Shown here piece after piece: positions 27,196 to 35,609 of a stretch of 64,000 bases of DNA. Source of the stretch: Methylocaldum szegediense (GTDB lineage Bacteria; Pseudomonadota; Gammaproteobacteria; Methylococcales; Methylococcaceae); NCBI RefSeq assembly GCF_949769195.1, contig NZ_OX458333.1:1302001-1366000 (forward strand), in the 5' to 3' direction. Both the position numbers and the translations under genes were made by a program. The notes under the pieces were generated by a model. That model was given only the letters and a program-made list of their open reading frames with translations. It did no database searches and was not told the origin of the DNA. The stretch's first letter is position 1. Every line of letters begins with the position of its first letter.

Positions 27196-28519
27196 TTAGC
27201 TCTTCGCATACCACCACTCCAATCCCTGCCGCCGCAACCGTTCTCGCTCGGCTTCGTCGAGTTTGGTCCAGGGTTCCGGTGAGCGGACAGCGCGGTGGAA
27301 GAGATCGAACAGGAGGAGATGGCGTCTTAGCGTCCGCCGCACTCGGTGGGGGAGGTGGGGGTTGAAGAAACCATGGGCGGAGAAAGCTTGTGACCAGTTC
27401 TTCTTCACCCAAAGCCACGAACCCAGTTCCAGCGTGAACGGAATGTAGTGCCCCTCCGGTTGGACGGCTCGGTATTCCTCGTAGAGATAGTCCCACAAGT
27501 CCCCGTGGGCGAGATAATGGCGGGATTGCGGCTCGATGCAGTAGACGTGGTTGGGATGGGTCGTGTCGATCAGACGTTCGCTGCGAGACATGGAGCGAGT
27601 GAGCGAGCGAGTCGAGTAGCCCCCGGAAGCCCGAGCGCCGGGTGTGAGACCGAAGGTCGACGCGATAGCGGCGGTCGTAGGTCTTACACAAGGCATCGCG
27701 ACCGGGCGTCGAGTCATCTGCGAGCGGTGTCCGGACCCCTCGTTGGGTCCGGACCAGACGAGCGGGGACGGCCGGGGCGCCGAAGGCAATCACTCGTCGC
27801 CAATTTTTTGCTCCTTTTGGTGACTCGGAAGTCCCAAAAGGTTTTGCAAAAAATGGCGACGCAATCGTCAAAGCGACGGTTTGCGCCAAGGCCGGAAATG
27901 GTTCACGGCTTTTCGCGAAGGGAAACCACAGGCGGTCGACCTTGCCGTAGCCGGAGTGTACATCGATGCTGAGGGCGGTGCGTGAGGGAAAGATTTCGCG
28001 GCGCACCCAATCGCATAGGGTTTGCGCCTCGACCTCCATGGGCGCGTTTTCCTCACCCTGATACCAAGGCAGACGCGGCGAAATGCGGTGGCCGGCGAAT
28101 AGATGCCACCGGGAAACGCCTTCAGCGCGCACCGGTGCGTTTCGCATGAGATCGACTCGGTTGCCGTTTGACCGCCGTTTGAGATACATGCCTACCGGGT
28201 TGACCAAGGGCATGATGAGGAGCCGGGTGGTGGAGAGCATGTCGCGTGTCACGCGGTCCCAGCGCGCCATTTCCACCAGGGTGTGGAGGTACGAGGTCAC
28301 GACCTGCGTGCCGATGCGCTCGAGTCCGTGCACCCCGCCGAACAGCGCCAGTGTCGGCAAGACGGGGTGAGGCGGGCCGAAGCGAAAGGCCAGCAGCGGA
28401 AACGATTCGCCGTCACGATGGAGTTCTGCCAAGACCTCCACCCGAGCCCAGTCCCAGCCGGCGTTCTCAACGTGCTCCGCCAGGATCGAGAGCTCCCGGA
28501 GTTCGGGGAGGGCGCGCAT
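27196..28519 (-). pseudogene. M14-like zinc carboxypeptidase gene, interrupted
   Basis: The frame from ATG 28519 reads as an M14-type carboxypeptidase/desuccinylase-like enzyme: LALFGGVHGLERIGTQVV carries the HxxE-type zinc site, NPVGMYLKRRSNGNRVDLMRN the substrate-arginine region, and LSIDVHSGYGKVDRLWFP the third zinc histidine. After ALAQTVAL (about 27868) the homology stops. It resumes at about 27585 in another frame with RLIDTTHPNHVYCIEPQ, HYLAHGDLWDYLYEEY and ELGSWLWVKKN to the stop at 27196. The 0.28 kb between is foreign. The gene follows the HtrA-like gene at the end of the stress cluster and may once have belonged to it. Confidence 0.8.
27585..27868. other. Hairpin-rich insert within the M14-like gene
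   Basis: This stretch interrupts the peptidase frame. It contains a perfect 10-bp inverted repeat, gtccggaccc (27730-27739) and gggtccggac (27746-27755), and a longer imperfect inverted repeat between about 27796-27820 and 27833-27860 built on gtcgcca, T/A runs and ccttttgg/ccaaaagg. Its left end is a run of gagcgag-type short repeats. No gene is evident inside it and no clear target duplication was found, so its boundaries are approximate. Confidence 0.55.
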
Positions 28520-28655
28520 GACGGGCGGGTTTGAAGGGCGTCGGTTTGCTTTCGGAAGAGTCGGGCATGGATATGCTCGGCAAAGTGGCTCGGCCGGCGC
28601 CGGTCGAATTCGAATAAGGTTTGGCCGCACTCTCCCGGATCCCGCGGACCGACCT

Positions 28656-29786
28656 TCAGGTGCCCGCCTGCAACTGCACGGCAACATCCACCGTCGTGTC
28701 CCCGCGCCGTACCGAAAGGCGCACCGTCTGGCCGATCCGATAGTCGTCCAGAAGGGCGGAAAGCCTGCCCACACTGTCAACCGGCTTGCCTTCCACGGCG
28801 GTGATGATGTCTCCCGGTATCATGCGGCCGTCGGGTAGTATGGTGGCGCCCTTGAGTCCGGCCGCTTGGGCGGCGGAACCCGGGTTCACCTTCAACACGA
28901 AAACGCCCTTGATTCCCAAACGGCGACTCGCCATTTGGTTGAGGCTTTCGTCCACGGCGATACCCAGCACCGGCCGTGTGTAATGGCCGCTCGTGATGAG
29001 TTGGGGCACGACGCGGTTGACGGTATCGACCGGGACCGCGAAGCCGACCCCGGAAAACGCCCCTGAAGGACTGTAAATCGTGGTATTGATGCCGATCAGC
29101 CGGCCGGCGGAATCCAATAGCGGGCCGCCGGAATTGCCGGGATTGATGGCGGCATCGGTCTGGATCAGATGCTCGATGGTAACGCCAGACTCCCCGCTCA
29201 GGGAGCGATCCAGCGCCGAGACGATGCCGGTGGTGAGCGTCCAGTCCAAACCGAAAGGATTGCCGATGGCGAACACCTTCTGGCCCACGCGCAGATCGTG
29301 ATTGGTGCCCACCGGCAACGGCGCCGGCGCATCGGTGCCGGTCGGGATCTTCAATACGGCCAGATCATGGGCTTTACTGGTGCCGACCAGGGCAGCGCTG
29401 TATTCGCGCCCGTCGGCCAGTTTCACGGTAGCCCCGCTGGCGCCCTCCACCACGTGAAAATTGGTGACGACATGGCCTCTATGGTCCCAAATGAAGCCGG
29501 AACCGGTTCCCCGCGGGATGTTGAACACGTTTCGTGTCCACGGGTCCATGACCCTTTGCTGGGTGGAGATATAGACCACCGAGTTCTTGGTGCGCTCGAA
29601 CAGGTCGATAGTGGCCTGTTCGTCGAGCGAAAGCGGGCCGCGCGGGGTCACCGGCCTGACGCCGCTTCCTTTGTCCCACGTGCCGGGGCCTTCGGCACGA
29701 ACGCAGGACAAGAACAGCAAGATGACGAGTAAGCCGGCGCCCTGGGCCGAAATCCGGATCAAGTCGCTGGAGCGGATAATACCCAT
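28656..29786 (-). CDS. HtrA/DegP-like S1C serine protease with one PDZ domain
   Basis: ATG 29786 is chosen over the GTG at 29795 because AAGGAG lies eight bases before it. The 376-aa product has an N-terminal hydrophobic export or anchor segment (GAGLLVILLFLSCVRA). The trypsin-like domain has catalytic His111 (VVTNFHVVEG), Asp141 (HDLAVLKI) and Ser219 (NPGNSGGPLLD). One PDZ domain follows at about 280-376 (GLKGATILPDGRMIPGD). It should degrade or refold damaged envelope proteins. It lies directly after ftsH on the same strand. One PDZ makes it DegS-like in architecture, but the anchor-plus-context role as DegS is not shown. Confidence 0.88.
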   Translation of the reverse strand: MGIIRSSDLIRISAQGAGLLVILLFLSCVRAEGPGTWDKGSGVRPVTPRGPLSLDEQATIDLFERTKNSVVYISTQQRVMDPWTRNVFNIPRGTGSGFIWDHRGHVVTNFHVVEGASGATVKLADGREYSAALVGTSKAHDLAVLKIPTGTDAPAPLPVGTNHDLRVGQKVFAIGNPFGLDWTLTTGIVSALDRSLSGESGVTIEHLIQTDAAINPGNSGGPLLDSAGRLIGINTTIYSPSGAFSGVGFAVPVDTVNRVVPQLITSGHYTRPVLGIAVDESLNQMASRRLGIKGVFVLKVNPGSAAQAAGLKGATILPDGRMIPGDIITAVEGKPVDSVGRLSALLDDYRIGQTVRLSVRRGDTTVDVAVQLQAGT

Positions 29787-29798
29787 ATACGTCACTCC

Positions 29799-31694
29799 TT
29801 AAAGTGTTGCTCTGATCGCAGCCCTTGAAGCGCCTTTCCAGGGCTGCAGGTCCTTAGTCAGCTCGCGAATCGTGCCTTCGTCCAGGGTTTCTTGTTGCAA
29901 TAGTTGCTGGGCGCAGCGTTCCAGCACATCGCGGTTGCTTTGAAGTAGACCGTAGGCGCGTTCGAAGCATTCGGCGATGATGTTGCGCACGGTCTGGTCG
30001 ATCTGTTGAGCGGTGACTTCGCTGATCCGAAAGCCGCCTTGCGGTGCGGCGCCCGGTACGTTCAGGAAGGGCGACTGCGGCGGTTCGTAGGCCACGTTAC
30101 CCAGGTTTTCGTCCATACCGTAGCGGGTGATCATGTCACGGGCAATATCGGTCGCCTTGGCCAAGTCATCGGCCGCTCCGGTGGAAATTTGCTGAAAGAC
30201 CAGTTTTTCCGCGGCGCGTCCGCCGAGCAGTACGGCGATTTTGTTCTCCAGCTCGAGGCGGGTCATGAGATAGCGGTCTTCCGTCGGACGCTGGATGGTG
30301 TAACCGAGTGCGCCGATGCCGCGAGGAATGATGGACACCTTATGAACCGGGTCGGCGCCCGGCAGAGCCAGGGCGACGAGTGCGTGACCCATCTCGTGGT
30401 ACGCGACTACCCGGCGTTCCTCGGGATTGAGAATGCGATTCTTCTTTTCGAGGCCGGCGACGATGCGTTCGATCGCACGGGTGAAGTCCTCCTGGTTGAT
30501 GGCGGTGGCGCGGCGCCGGGTAGCCAGAAGGGCGGCTTCGTTGACCAAATTCGCGAGATCGGCGCCCGAAAAACCGGTGGTGAGCGAAGCGATCTGCTCG
30601 AGGTCGACATCCTGCGCCAGCTTCACCTTTTTCACGTGTACCTTGAGTATGGCGGCGCGCCCTGTTTTGTCAGGACGGTCCACCAGGACCTGCCGGTCGA
30701 AACGTCCGGCCCTGAGCAAGGCGGGATCGAGGATTTCAGGCCGGTTGGTGGCCGCAAGCAGCACTAGGCCGGTGGAAGGATCGAAGCCGTCCAATTCGGC
30801 CAGGAGCTGATTGAGCGTTTGTTCGCGTTCGTCATGTCCGCCCACGCCCGGAAACGCGCCGCGGGCACGACCCAAGGCGTCGATCTCGTCGATGAAGATG
30901 ATCGCGGGCGCCTTGGCGCGTGCCTGTTCGAACAAGTCTCGAACCCGCGCCGCGCCGACGCCGACGAACATCTCCACGAACTCAGCGCCCGAAATCGAGA
31001 AGAAGGCGACGCCCGCTTGTCCGGCAACCGCCTTGGCCAGCAGCGTCTTGCCGGTGCCCGGCGGTCCCACTAAGAGCACGCCTTTCGGCACGCGCGCGCC
31101 GAGCCGGCTGTATTCCGCAGGATTCTTCAGGAACTCGACGATTTCCTTCAGTTCTTCCTTGGCCTCGTCGACGCCCGCCACATCGTCGAAGGTAACGCCG
31201 GTTTTGGCTTCCACGTAAACCTTGGCGCGGCTCTTGCCGATGGTCATGAAACCACCCATACCCTGCCTCTCGGCCAACTTGCGGAATAACAAGAACCAAA
31301 CGCCAAAGAAGATCAGCGCAGGAATGACCCAGGACAGGATGTCCTTGAACCAGGTGCTTTCCACGACTCGGGTGTAAGGCACGCCGAAGCGCCCAAGACG
31401 TTCGGCCAGATCGGGCTCGACCCGCGATGCAGCGATCGTGTTCTTACCGCTGGAATCACCTTCCTTCAGCTTGCCGGTGATGACTTTGTCGCCGATCATG
31501 ACCTCCGTGATACGCCCTTGTTCCAACGCTTGTTCGAACTCGCTGTAGGGCACCACCTCCACCTGCGCGGCGACCCACCAGTCGTGAATCATCAGCACGA
31601 GCAGGAAGGCGATGATCCAATAGCCGATGTTCCAGTTTGGTTTGCTCAAATCGGGTTTCGTCACGTTTTTGAGATCGATCTTTTTATTTTTCAT
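29799..31694 (-). CDS. ftsH: ATP-dependent zinc metalloprotease FtsH
   Basis: A 631-aa membrane-bound AAA+ protease. Membrane segments at about 24-42 and 118-138 flank a periplasmic domain; the AAA domain has Walker A GPPGTGKT at 210-217, Walker [13 protein letters not shown] and the second region of homology [21 protein letters not shown]; the zinc site HEMGH is at 433-437. It extracts and degrades membrane and misfolded proteins. The sequence is somewhat divergent from a housekeeping FtsH (short tail, unusual N-terminus) and it sits with thioredoxin, CbpAM and an HtrA protease, which suggests a second, stress-associated copy. The window cannot show whether another copy exists. Confidence 0.95.
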   Translation of the reverse strand: MKNKKIDLKNVTKPDLSKPNWNIGYWIIAFLLVLMIHDWWVAAQVEVVPYSEFEQALEQGRITEVMIGDKVITGKLKEGDSSGKNTIAASRVEPDLAERLGRFGVPYTRVVESTWFKDILSWVIPALIFFGVWFLLFRKLAERQGMGGFMTIGKSRAKVYVEAKTGVTFDDVAGVDEAKEELKEIVEFLKNPAEYSRLGARVPKGVLLVGPPGTGKTLLAKAVAGQAGVAFFSISGAEFVEMFVGVGAARVRDLFEQARAKAPAIIFIDEIDALGRARGAFPGVGGHDEREQTLNQLLAELDGFDPSTGLVLLAATNRPEILDPALLRAGRFDRQVLVDRPDKTGRAAILKVHVKKVKLAQDVDLEQIASLTTGFSGADLANLVNEAALLATRRRATAINQEDFTRAIERIVAGLEKKNRILNPEERRVVAYHEMGHALVALALPGADPVHKVSIIPRGIGALGYTIQRPTEDRYLMTRLELENKIAVLLGGRAAEKLVFQQISTGAADDLAKATDIARDMITRYGMDENLGNVAYEPPQSPFLNVPGAAPQGGFRISEVTAQQIDQTVRNIIAECFERAYGLLQSNRDVLERCAQQLLQQETLDEGTIRELTKDLQPWKGASRAAIRATL

Positions 31695-31948
31695 GGTGTT
31701 CTCTCATGGGTTGAATTCATGGAGAAAAGCGCTCGATTGACCCCGACCCTGTTTATCGCAACCGGGGTAAAAAGCCCGGCTACGGCGCTCGGTTCCGGGC
31801 CTTGCCCCATTCTATCAGCGGATGCTTGGGTGGAAAGGCGATCGAACTCTTCGGCGAGACCTCTGTCCGCGTGGCAGGCAGCGAGGCGATGGCCTCGCCA
31901 GAGGGGAAGCCGCGAGCGATGGTCCCGATGCTCGGGCGGTCGCCTGAA

Positions 31949-32389
31949 TTACCTGCCGACCTGGCTCAGGGTCCAGTGCACGATGTCGCGCGTGCCCATG
32001 GCTCCGGTCTGGCGGGCCACTTCCCGGCCGTGGTCGAGCAAGATCAACGTGGGAATGCTGCGAATGCCGAAGCGCGAAGCGAGAACCGGTTCTTCCTCGG
32101 TGTTGGCTTTGGCGAGGCGGAAGCGCGGTTCCAATTGGCCCGCCGCTTCTTCGAACGCCGGCGCCATCATGCGGCAGGGACCGCACCAGGGTGCCCAGAA
32201 ATCAACCAGCAGCGGAATATCGCTGCGTGCGGCAAAGAGGTCGAAATCGGTTGTCGTGAGAGCGACGGGGTGGCCTTCGAACAAGCGCTTTCGACAGCGT
32301 CCGCAATTGGGCGCATCGGCGAGGCGCGCCGTCGGCAGGCGGTTGACGGTCCGGCAATGGGGGCAAACAACATGCGTGGTTTCGCTCAT
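31949..32389 (-). CDS. trxC: Thioredoxin 2 (TrxC)
   Basis: A 146-aa thioredoxin with an N-terminal zinc-binding extension: cysteines at 9, 12, 29 and 32 (CPHC and CGRC) are the TrxC hallmark. The active site WCGPC spans residues 68-72, and the cis-proline region SIPTLIL is present. TrxC is a cytosolic disulfide reductase with a redox-sensitive zinc finger. It precedes ftsH by about 250 bases, a gap without a visible gene, and follows cbpM on the same strand. Confidence 0.93.
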   Translation of the reverse strand: MSETTHVVCPHCRTVNRLPTARLADAPNCGRCRKRLFEGHPVALTTTDFDLFAARSDIPLLVDFWAPWCGPCRMMAPAFEEAAGQLEPRFRLAKANTEEEPVLASRFGIRSIPTLILLDHGREVARQTGAMGTRDIVHWTLSQVGR

Positions 32390-32474
32390 GATCTTCTAAC
32401 GGGTCTCAAAAGCAGAACCCGCTCCAGCGATAGCGGGGGTCTGTAGCAGATGGACCGAATGCGAATACTGTCTC

Positions 32475-32798
32475 CTAATCCGCCAGAAGCCCGGCCCGCC
32501 GAAGTTGTGCGCGTAGCCGCTCGGTTTCTTCCAGCAGATCAAGGATGACGGCCGCTGTTTCCAGGTTGGTCTCGAAATCTCGCATCAGGCGGACGAGCGT
32601 GCGGACGCGCCTGACATCGCCTGCGCCGAAACGCCAGGTGGCTTTTTCGGACCCTTTCGGTGAAAGTACGGCCATGTCCACGAGTTCCTGGATCCAATTA
32701 GCCTCCACGCCGCAGGCGGCGGCCAGTTCCTCCACGGATAGGATTCCCTCATCCCCGATCCAGACAGTGACACTCGACGTGAGCATGCCTCCGCTCAT
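32475..32798 (-). CDS. cbpM: Chaperone modulator CbpM
   Basis: A 107-aa protein of the MerR-like CbpM family, recognised by LSVEELAAACGVEANWIQELVDM, a helix-turn-helix-like start, and a C-terminal helix VRTLVRLMRDFETNLETAAVILDLLEE. CbpM binds the J-domain of CbpA and inhibits it. It begins three bases after the cbpA stop, so the two are translated together. Confidence 0.85.
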   Translation of the reverse strand: MSGGMLTSSVTVWIGDEGILSVEELAAACGVEANWIQELVDMAVLSPKGSEKATWRFGAGDVRRVRTLVRLMRDFETNLETAAVILDLLEETERLRAQLRRAGLLAD

Positions 32799-32801
32799 GA
32801 C

Positions 32802-33728
32802 TCAGACTCCCATGGCTCGGCGCGGGTTGAAGGCCAACTCCCGCGCCATGTTCCGATAAAATTCCCGCGCGCGTTCGGTCTCCGCCGGGGGCAGCACGAT
32901 GTCTAGCACTAGATAAAGGTCTCCAGGTGGATCGGCAGGGATGCCCTTTCCTCTAAGACGCAGTTTGCGTCCGCTCTGGGAGCCCGCGGGAATCCGGACT
33001 TCGACCGCGCCGGCCGGGGTCGGTGCTTTGACCGTCGCGCCCAATGCCGCTTCCCACGGCGCCACCGGAAAGGTCAGATAAAGATCGCGACCATCGACAC
33101 GATAGAGCGGATGTGGTTTGAAGTGTACCTCTAGGTAAAGGTCACCCGCGGGACCGCCGCCCAAACCGGCTGTCCCTTGGCCCGCAAGCCGGATGAGTTG
33201 GCCTTCGCGGATGCCCTTGGGAATTTGTACCTGGAGAGTACGTCCGCGTGTCATCAATCGGCCCCGCTCGTCGATCTGGGGCACTTGTAGACTGACGGTG
33301 CGGGTGGCGCCGCGAAAGGCGTCCTCCAGGTCGATGAAGATCTTGGCATGATGATCTTCGCCGCGAGTGCGAAAACCGGACGCACGTCGGCCGAAGCCGC
33401 CGAAAAGGGTATTGAAGAAATCGCTGAACGCCGATTCGCGGCCGAACGGTCCGTAAGAGAACTCGAAGCCGGCGTCCCAATCGGGCGGAGGCCGAAATTC
33501 CTGGCCGCTGCGATATCCGGAACCCAATCGGTCGTAGGCCGCCCGTTTTTGGGGATCGCGCAGGACTTCGTAAGCCTCGTTGATTTCCTGCATTCTGGCT
33601 TCCGCGTCTTTGGCCTTGCTGACGTCGGGATGATACTTACGGGCCAGCTTGCGGTACGCCTTCTTGATCTCTTCGTCCGTCGCCGAACGATCGACGCCGA
33701 GTATCTGATAATAATCTTTGAATTCCAT
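32802..33728 (-). CDS. cbpA: DnaJ-class co-chaperone CbpA
   Basis: A 308-aa class II J-protein. The J-domain occupies residues 1-70 with the HPD motif in RKYHPDVSKAKD; a Gly/Phe-rich linker follows (FSYGPFGRESAFSDFFNTLFGGFG), then two DnaJ C-terminal peptide-binding domains (VQIPKGIREGQLIRLAGQG and VRIPAGSQSGRKLRLRGKG). There is no zinc-finger domain, separating it from DnaJ itself. It stimulates DnaK. It is co-directional with cbpM downstream and a ZIP transporter gene upstream. Confidence 0.92.
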   Translation of the reverse strand: MEFKDYYQILGVDRSATDEEIKKAYRKLARKYHPDVSKAKDAEARMQEINEAYEVLRDPQKRAAYDRLGSGYRSGQEFRPPPDWDAGFEFSYGPFGRESAFSDFFNTLFGGFGRRASGFRTRGEDHHAKIFIDLEDAFRGATRTVSLQVPQIDERGRLMTRGRTLQVQIPKGIREGQLIRLAGQGTAGLGGGPAGDLYLEVHFKPHPLYRVDGRDLYLTFPVAPWEAALGATVKAPTPAGAVEVRIPAGSQSGRKLRLRGKGIPADPPGDLYLVLDIVLPPAETERAREFYRNMARELAFNPRRAMGV

Positions 33729-33771
33729 GGTGTTAGCCTATTTCTTGACGGAAATTGCGGCTGCCAAAAGC

Positions 33772-34602
33772 TCATTCCAAACTCACGCTTAGCGCCATCA
33801 TCAGCAGGAATCCCAGCATGATGCCCATGGTAGCGGCGACGGGATGTCCACTGGCCTGAGTTTCCGGAATCACTTCCCGTACTACGACGTACAGCATGGC
33901 GCTGGCGGCGAATCCCATGGCGTAGGGCAGTACTGCCCGGGTCGTCAGCGCCGCTGCGGCGCCTATGACAGCGGCCACCGGCTCAACCGCCGCAGAGAGC
34001 TGTCCAAACACAAAGCTGCGCAACGACGACCAACCCTCGCGGCGTAGCGGCAGGGCGACGGCCATGCCTTCCGGTAGATTATGGAAGGCGATCCCCCCCA
34101 TCAAGCCGATGGCTGCGGCAAGGCTGACGGGACTGTGGTCGTTGCCACCGGCGCCGAACACGATGCCCAAGGCGAGCCCCTCCGGAATATTGTGAATCGT
34201 GATGGCCAGAATCAGCAGGGTGGTTCGCCGCAAATGGCTGGGCGGTCCTAAGGCCTCTTTCCCCGGCGCCGGAAGCTGCAGGCGGGGCAATACCTCGTCG
34301 ACGATGTGGAGAAATAGGGTTCCGATCAGAATGCCGGCACTGGCGGGAAACCAGCGCCAAGAACCGTAGTCCGTCGATAGCTCGATAGCCGGGTGTAACA
34401 GCGACCAGAAGCTGGCCGCCAGCATGACGCCGCCGGCGAACCCCAGAACCACATCGAGGAATCTTTGGTAGACCCTGGCGGTGAAGAACACGACCGAAGC
34501 GCCCAGCGCCGAGCCGCTCCAGGATACCAGCCCCGCGGCGAACGCCCGCTCGATTGGCGTCCAATCGACGAAATAGGAGAGGACCGGGGCCATGTCTGTC
34601 AT
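33772..34602 (-). CDS. ZIP-family metal transporter
   Basis: A 276-aa inner-membrane protein with about eight hydrophobic helices. The metal-binding helices carry LAITIHNIPEGLALGIVFG and GGIAFHNLPEGMAVALPL, the paired HNxPEG motifs of the ZIP/ZupT family. A cytoplasmic loop of about 30 residues lies between helices 3 and 4. It probably imports Zn or a related divalent metal, which the neighbouring FtsH and TrxC need; that link is inference. It is the first gene of the minus-strand cluster. Confidence 0.88.
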   Translation of the reverse strand: MTDMAPVLSYFVDWTPIERAFAAGLVSWSGSALGASVVFFTARVYQRFLDVVLGFAGGVMLAASFWSLLHPAIELSTDYGSWRWFPASAGILIGTLFLHIVDEVLPRLQLPAPGKEALGPPSHLRRTTLLILAITIHNIPEGLALGIVFGAGGNDHSPVSLAAAIGLMGGIAFHNLPEGMAVALPLRREGWSSLRSFVFGQLSAAVEPVAAVIGAAAALTTRAVLPYAMGFAASAMLYVVVREVIPETQASGHPVAATMGIMLGFLLMMALSVSLE

Positions 34603-34807
34603 CGGGCTTACGCCTGCCGGGTCCGGTATCGCGCCGGACGCTCACATGCCAGCCGAAGAGCGAGCAGTAGCAGGGGAACATCTTCCGGGTAGCCTATCAC
34701 GGGAACGAATTTAGGGATCGGTGCGATGGGATCGATAGAATACGACAAGGCGATTCTCTCTTGTTTGATCGGTTGTAATCCGACAGTTCCACGGAGGACC
34801 TTGTACG

Positions 34808-35080
34808 GAGGCGATTCTGAAAGGGTTGAGCCTCCGGCCGCAACGTGTCGAGAAAAAATAGACCATGCCAAGCCGAGTCGGAATAGTCGCGATGAAAAAG
34901 CGGTTGTTTACGGTTGGGAGCGGGCTTCGAACCACTTCGTGATCCTCTTGTGCGATCGAATCATCCTAATGAAGTAATCCCCGGTTGGACCGTTCACTCG
35001 ACGTTTCTCTTTGTCTCTGGTCATCTCTTAGCCTCCTGTCTCCCGATTATAAAGACCAGTCACACGGTTCTTTTTACGGT
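34808..35080. pseudogene. Two IS256-type remnants meeting end to end
   Basis: On the plus strand at 34808-34977 the pieces EAILKGLSLRPQRVEKK, then NHFVILLCDRI, match the C-terminus of the IS256 transposase at 46.4 kb but contain a stop and frameshifts; the sequence then runs into a degraded terminal repeat. On the minus strand at about 34995-35024 an N-terminal start MTRDKEKR is followed outward to 35080 by ccagtcacacggttcttttt, a decayed copy of the other IS256 end. The two halves point in opposite directions, so a rearrangement has joined two remnants. The 200 bases before it (34603-34807) hold no visible feature. Confidence 0.65.
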
Positions 35081-35281
35081 CTCGATGCGCGAATGGCATC
35101 CGTGTGACCAAGGCAGCGGTCCGGTATCGCCCGTTTCACCGGTCCGCGTTCGAGCTCAGGCGAAAGCCGGCGTCGATCCGGCGGAGTATCCATCGTCGTC
35201 ACGCCCGTGATGAAACCCGCGTCGTGATTCATCCGCGCGTCCGTCTTATTCCAAATCGCTTTCAAGAAGGCATTAATTTTT

Positions 35282-35385
35282 GTAGGGTGGATTAGGCCGC
35301 AAGGCCGTAACCCACCGACCAACCTCGAATTGGTGGGTTACGCGGAGCCTGTCCCGAGCGGAGTCGAGGGGCTAACCCACCCTAC
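35282..35385. repeat. MITE-like repeat with 14-bp terminal inverted repeats
   Basis: The ends are gtagggtggattag (35282-35295) and ctaacccaccctac (35372-35385), inverted with one mismatch. An internal pair, cgtaacccacc and ggtgggttacg, makes a second palindrome. Sequences of this gtagggtgggtta type are widespread interspersed repeats in bacteria. It lies in the 1-kb gap before the histidine kinase gene; 35386-35609 shows nothing else. Confidence 0.65.
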
Positions 35386-35609
35386 GATTAATGTTCACTC
35401 GAATGCCGAATGGAATTACGTCTGCGCGGACACCCGATGCGTCCGGTCACGCCGGTGCCTCGCGAGTTTCTAATCCTCGGAAACGGTATCCACCGTACGC
35501 ATACACTTCAGGCGTGGCGACCTATCTTGGCGTTTTCGTAGACCGATATTCGATCAATGGGATTTCGACCACCACCCCCTCCGAATGCGGCGAACATACG
35601 AGGCGCGGG

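Noticed and set aside
27196-27789. A separate intact gene downstream of the peptidase
   Set aside because: Its first 70 codons are the hairpin-rich insert and the rest is the C-terminal half of the broken M14-like gene.
30006-30767. 253-codon plus-strand frame opposite ftsH
   Set aside because: It is the complement of the FtsH protease domain.
33348-33821. 157-codon plus-strand frame opposite cbpA
   Set aside because: It is antisense to the J-domain and linker of CbpA.
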